Source of the DNA: Candidatus Avidesulfovibrio excrementigallinarum
GTDB taxonomy: Bacteria > Desulfobacterota > Desulfovibrionia > Desulfovibrionales > Desulfovibrionaceae
NCBI GenBank assembly: GCA_018715085.1
Contig: DVMI01000071.1
Span: forward strand, 64,971 to 109,796
Reading direction: 5' to 3'
Length of the DNA stretch: 44,826 nt
The notes below the pieces were generated by a model that had not been told where the DNA came from, did no database searches, and was given only the letters and a program-made list of their open reading frames with translations. The position numbers and the translations under genes were made by a program. Below, piece after piece: positions 43,605 to 44,826 of this stretch (its first letter is position 1; each line of letters opens with the position of its first letter).

Positions 43605-44826
43605 TTACAGGGGTTCGACGCCTTCTTCCTCGAACTTCACGTCTTCCATAAACGTGATGCTCTTGGGCTTCTTGGCCGTTTCGTCCTGGTGCAGCGTGAC
43701 GTTGAGGCCCAGGGACATCAGTTCCTTGACCAGCACGTTGAAGGACTCGGGCAATCCGGCTTCGAGGAAGTTGTCGCCCTTGACGATCTTTTCGTACATC
43801 TTGACGCGGCCGGTCACGTCGTCGGACTTGACTGTCAGGAATTCCTGCAGCAGGTACGACGCGCCGTAGGCTTCAAGCGCCCAGACTTCCATTTCCCCGA
43901 GGCGCTGGCCGCCGAACTGGGCCTTGCCGCCCAGAGGCTGCTGTGTCACCAGCGAGTAGGGGCCCGTGGAACGGGCGTGGATCTTTTCGTCAACCAGGTG
44001 GTGGAGCTTTAAGTAGTACATCACGCCCGTGGTCACCCGGTTCTTAAACGGTTCACCGGTACGCCCGTCGTACAACACGGACTTGCCGTCGTCGGCAAGG
44101 CCGGCGCGCGACAGCCAGCTCCAGATTTCGTCTTCAGACGCGCCGTCGAACACCGGGGTCTTGGTCAGGATGCCGTTGCGCAGCGCAAGCACGGACTTGC
44201 GGAATTCCTCGTCATCCATGGCGTCGACTTCGGCCGAGATTTCGGGCGAGTTGAACACGTCCTTCACTTCGGTGCGCAACACGTCAAGAGCCGTACCGGA
44301 ATCCACCATTTCGGCCAGCTGCCGGCCAAGTTCCTTGGCGGCCCAGCCGAGGTGCGTTTCCATAATCTGGCCGATGTTCATACGCGACGGCACGCCAAGC
44401 GGATTGAGCACCACGTCCACGGGACGTCCGTCGGCAAAGAAGGGCATGTCCTCTTCCGGCAGGATGCAGGAAACAACACCCTTGTTCCCGTGACGGCCGG
44501 CCATCTTGTCGCCCACCGACAGCTTACGCTTTACGGCGATATGCACCTTGACCATCTTGATCACGCCTGGCGGCAGATCGTCGCCTTCAACAGCCTTTTC
44601 GCGCTTGGAGTCGTAAATCGCCTTGATGTAGACGAGCTGCCGGTCATAATTCTGCAGGTACTCGTCAACCTGGGCGTTGACGTCACGGCTGGCAAACAGC
44701 CCGGCCAGCTTCTTGATAGGCAGATCAGCCAGCACCTCTTCGGTCATGGCCGAACCGGCAGCCAGCAGGACTTCGTCCTTGCGCGCGCCGGACAAGTCCA
44801 CGGCCAGCGCCTGTCCTACCACGACG
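43605..44826 (-). CDS. rpoB: RNA polymerase beta subunit, C-terminal part (partial)
   Basis: The gene runs off the right edge; about 406 residues are visible and the 5' two thirds are outside. The C-terminal blocks are typical: [33 protein letters not shown], the [22 protein letters not shown] switch region and [27 protein letters not shown]. It ends [10 protein letters not shown]. rpoC follows in the same direction. Confidence 0.97.
   Translation of the reverse strand, partial: VVVGQALAVDLSGARKDEVLLAAGSAMTEEVLADLPIKKLAGLFASRDVNAQVDEYLQNYDRQLVYIKAIYDSKREKAVEGDDLPPGVIKMVKVHIAVKRKLSVGDKMAGRHGNKGVVSCILPEEDMPFFADGRPVDVVLNPLGVPSRMNIGQIMETHLGWAAKELGRQLAEMVDSGTALDVLRTEVKDVFNSPEISAEVDAMDDEEFRKSVLALRNGILTKTPVFDGASEDEIWSWLSRAGLADDGKSVLYDGRTGEPFKNRVTTGVMYYLKLHHLVDEKIHARSTGPYSLVTQQPLGGKAQFGGQRLGEMEVWALEAYGASYLLQEFLTVKSDDVTGRVKMYEKIVKGDNFLEAGLPESFNVLVKELMSLGLNVTLHQDETAKKPKSITFMEDVKFEEEGVEPL

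Overview
The window looks like chromosomal core sequence from a GC-rich sulfate-reducing bacterium of the Desulfovibrionaceae (Desulfovibrio/Bilophila type). The evidence is the AroA'-AroB' (ADTH/3-dehydroquinate synthase II) entry into aromatic biosynthesis joined to pheA-aroA-tyrA, the large formate-THF ligase, a stand-alone HypE, a ThiF carrying its own ThiS-like domain, and a DvLysin-like NlpC/P60 lipoprotein. The species is inference; I see no rRNA, tRNA, IS element, phage gene or CRISPR array.

Layout. 1-1655 (+): C-terminal half of an M16C metalloprotease. 1746-9703 (-): a nine-gene aromatic amino-acid cluster, transcribed as ADTH synthase, 3-dehydroquinate synthase II, pheA, aroA, tyrA, aroC, aroK, aroE, preceded by an unannotated 37-codon Phe/Tyr-rich leader peptide with a textbook attenuator (9765-9934). 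10704-12479 (+): fhs with a long structured leader. 12951-16263 (-): pal, an unknown protein, coaBC and a small lipoprotein. 16805-20958 (-): thiS-thiF-thiG-thiH-thiE, preceded by a short leader RNA that ends in a strong terminator and shows no TPP aptamer. 21305-25952 (-): hypE, an MFS transporter, a GT9 glycosyltransferase and metF. 25953-27921: gene-poor, holding the decayed C-terminal half of an opine dehydrogenase on the + strand. 27922-31955 (-): recR, ybaB, dnaX and ilvE. 32553-33962 (-): NlpC/P60 lipoprotein. 34214-36692 (+): rpmE, a YqhQ/DUF1385 membrane protein and prfA. 37248-44826 (-): the 3' part of rpoB, then rpoC, an overlooked 32-codon membrane peptide gene, a DsbA-like thioredoxin and ribF.

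How it works together. The aromatic cluster would take ADTH precursors to chorismate, phenylalanine and tyrosine, lacking only 3-dehydroquinate dehydratase in this window. Several junctions are ATGA or GTGA overlaps, so translation is probably coupled, and the leader gives the whole unit a Phe/Tyr-responsive switch at its front. The thi genes supply the thiazole half of thiamine. fhs and metF feed one-carbon folate metabolism. The rest is housekeeping for replication and repair, translation, transcription and the envelope.

Most worth checking are the aromatic attenuator, the thi leader RNA, the opine dehydrogenase relic, the small membrane gene behind rpoC, and a recurring set of long purine-rich hairpins lacking U-tracts at the ends of transcription units.
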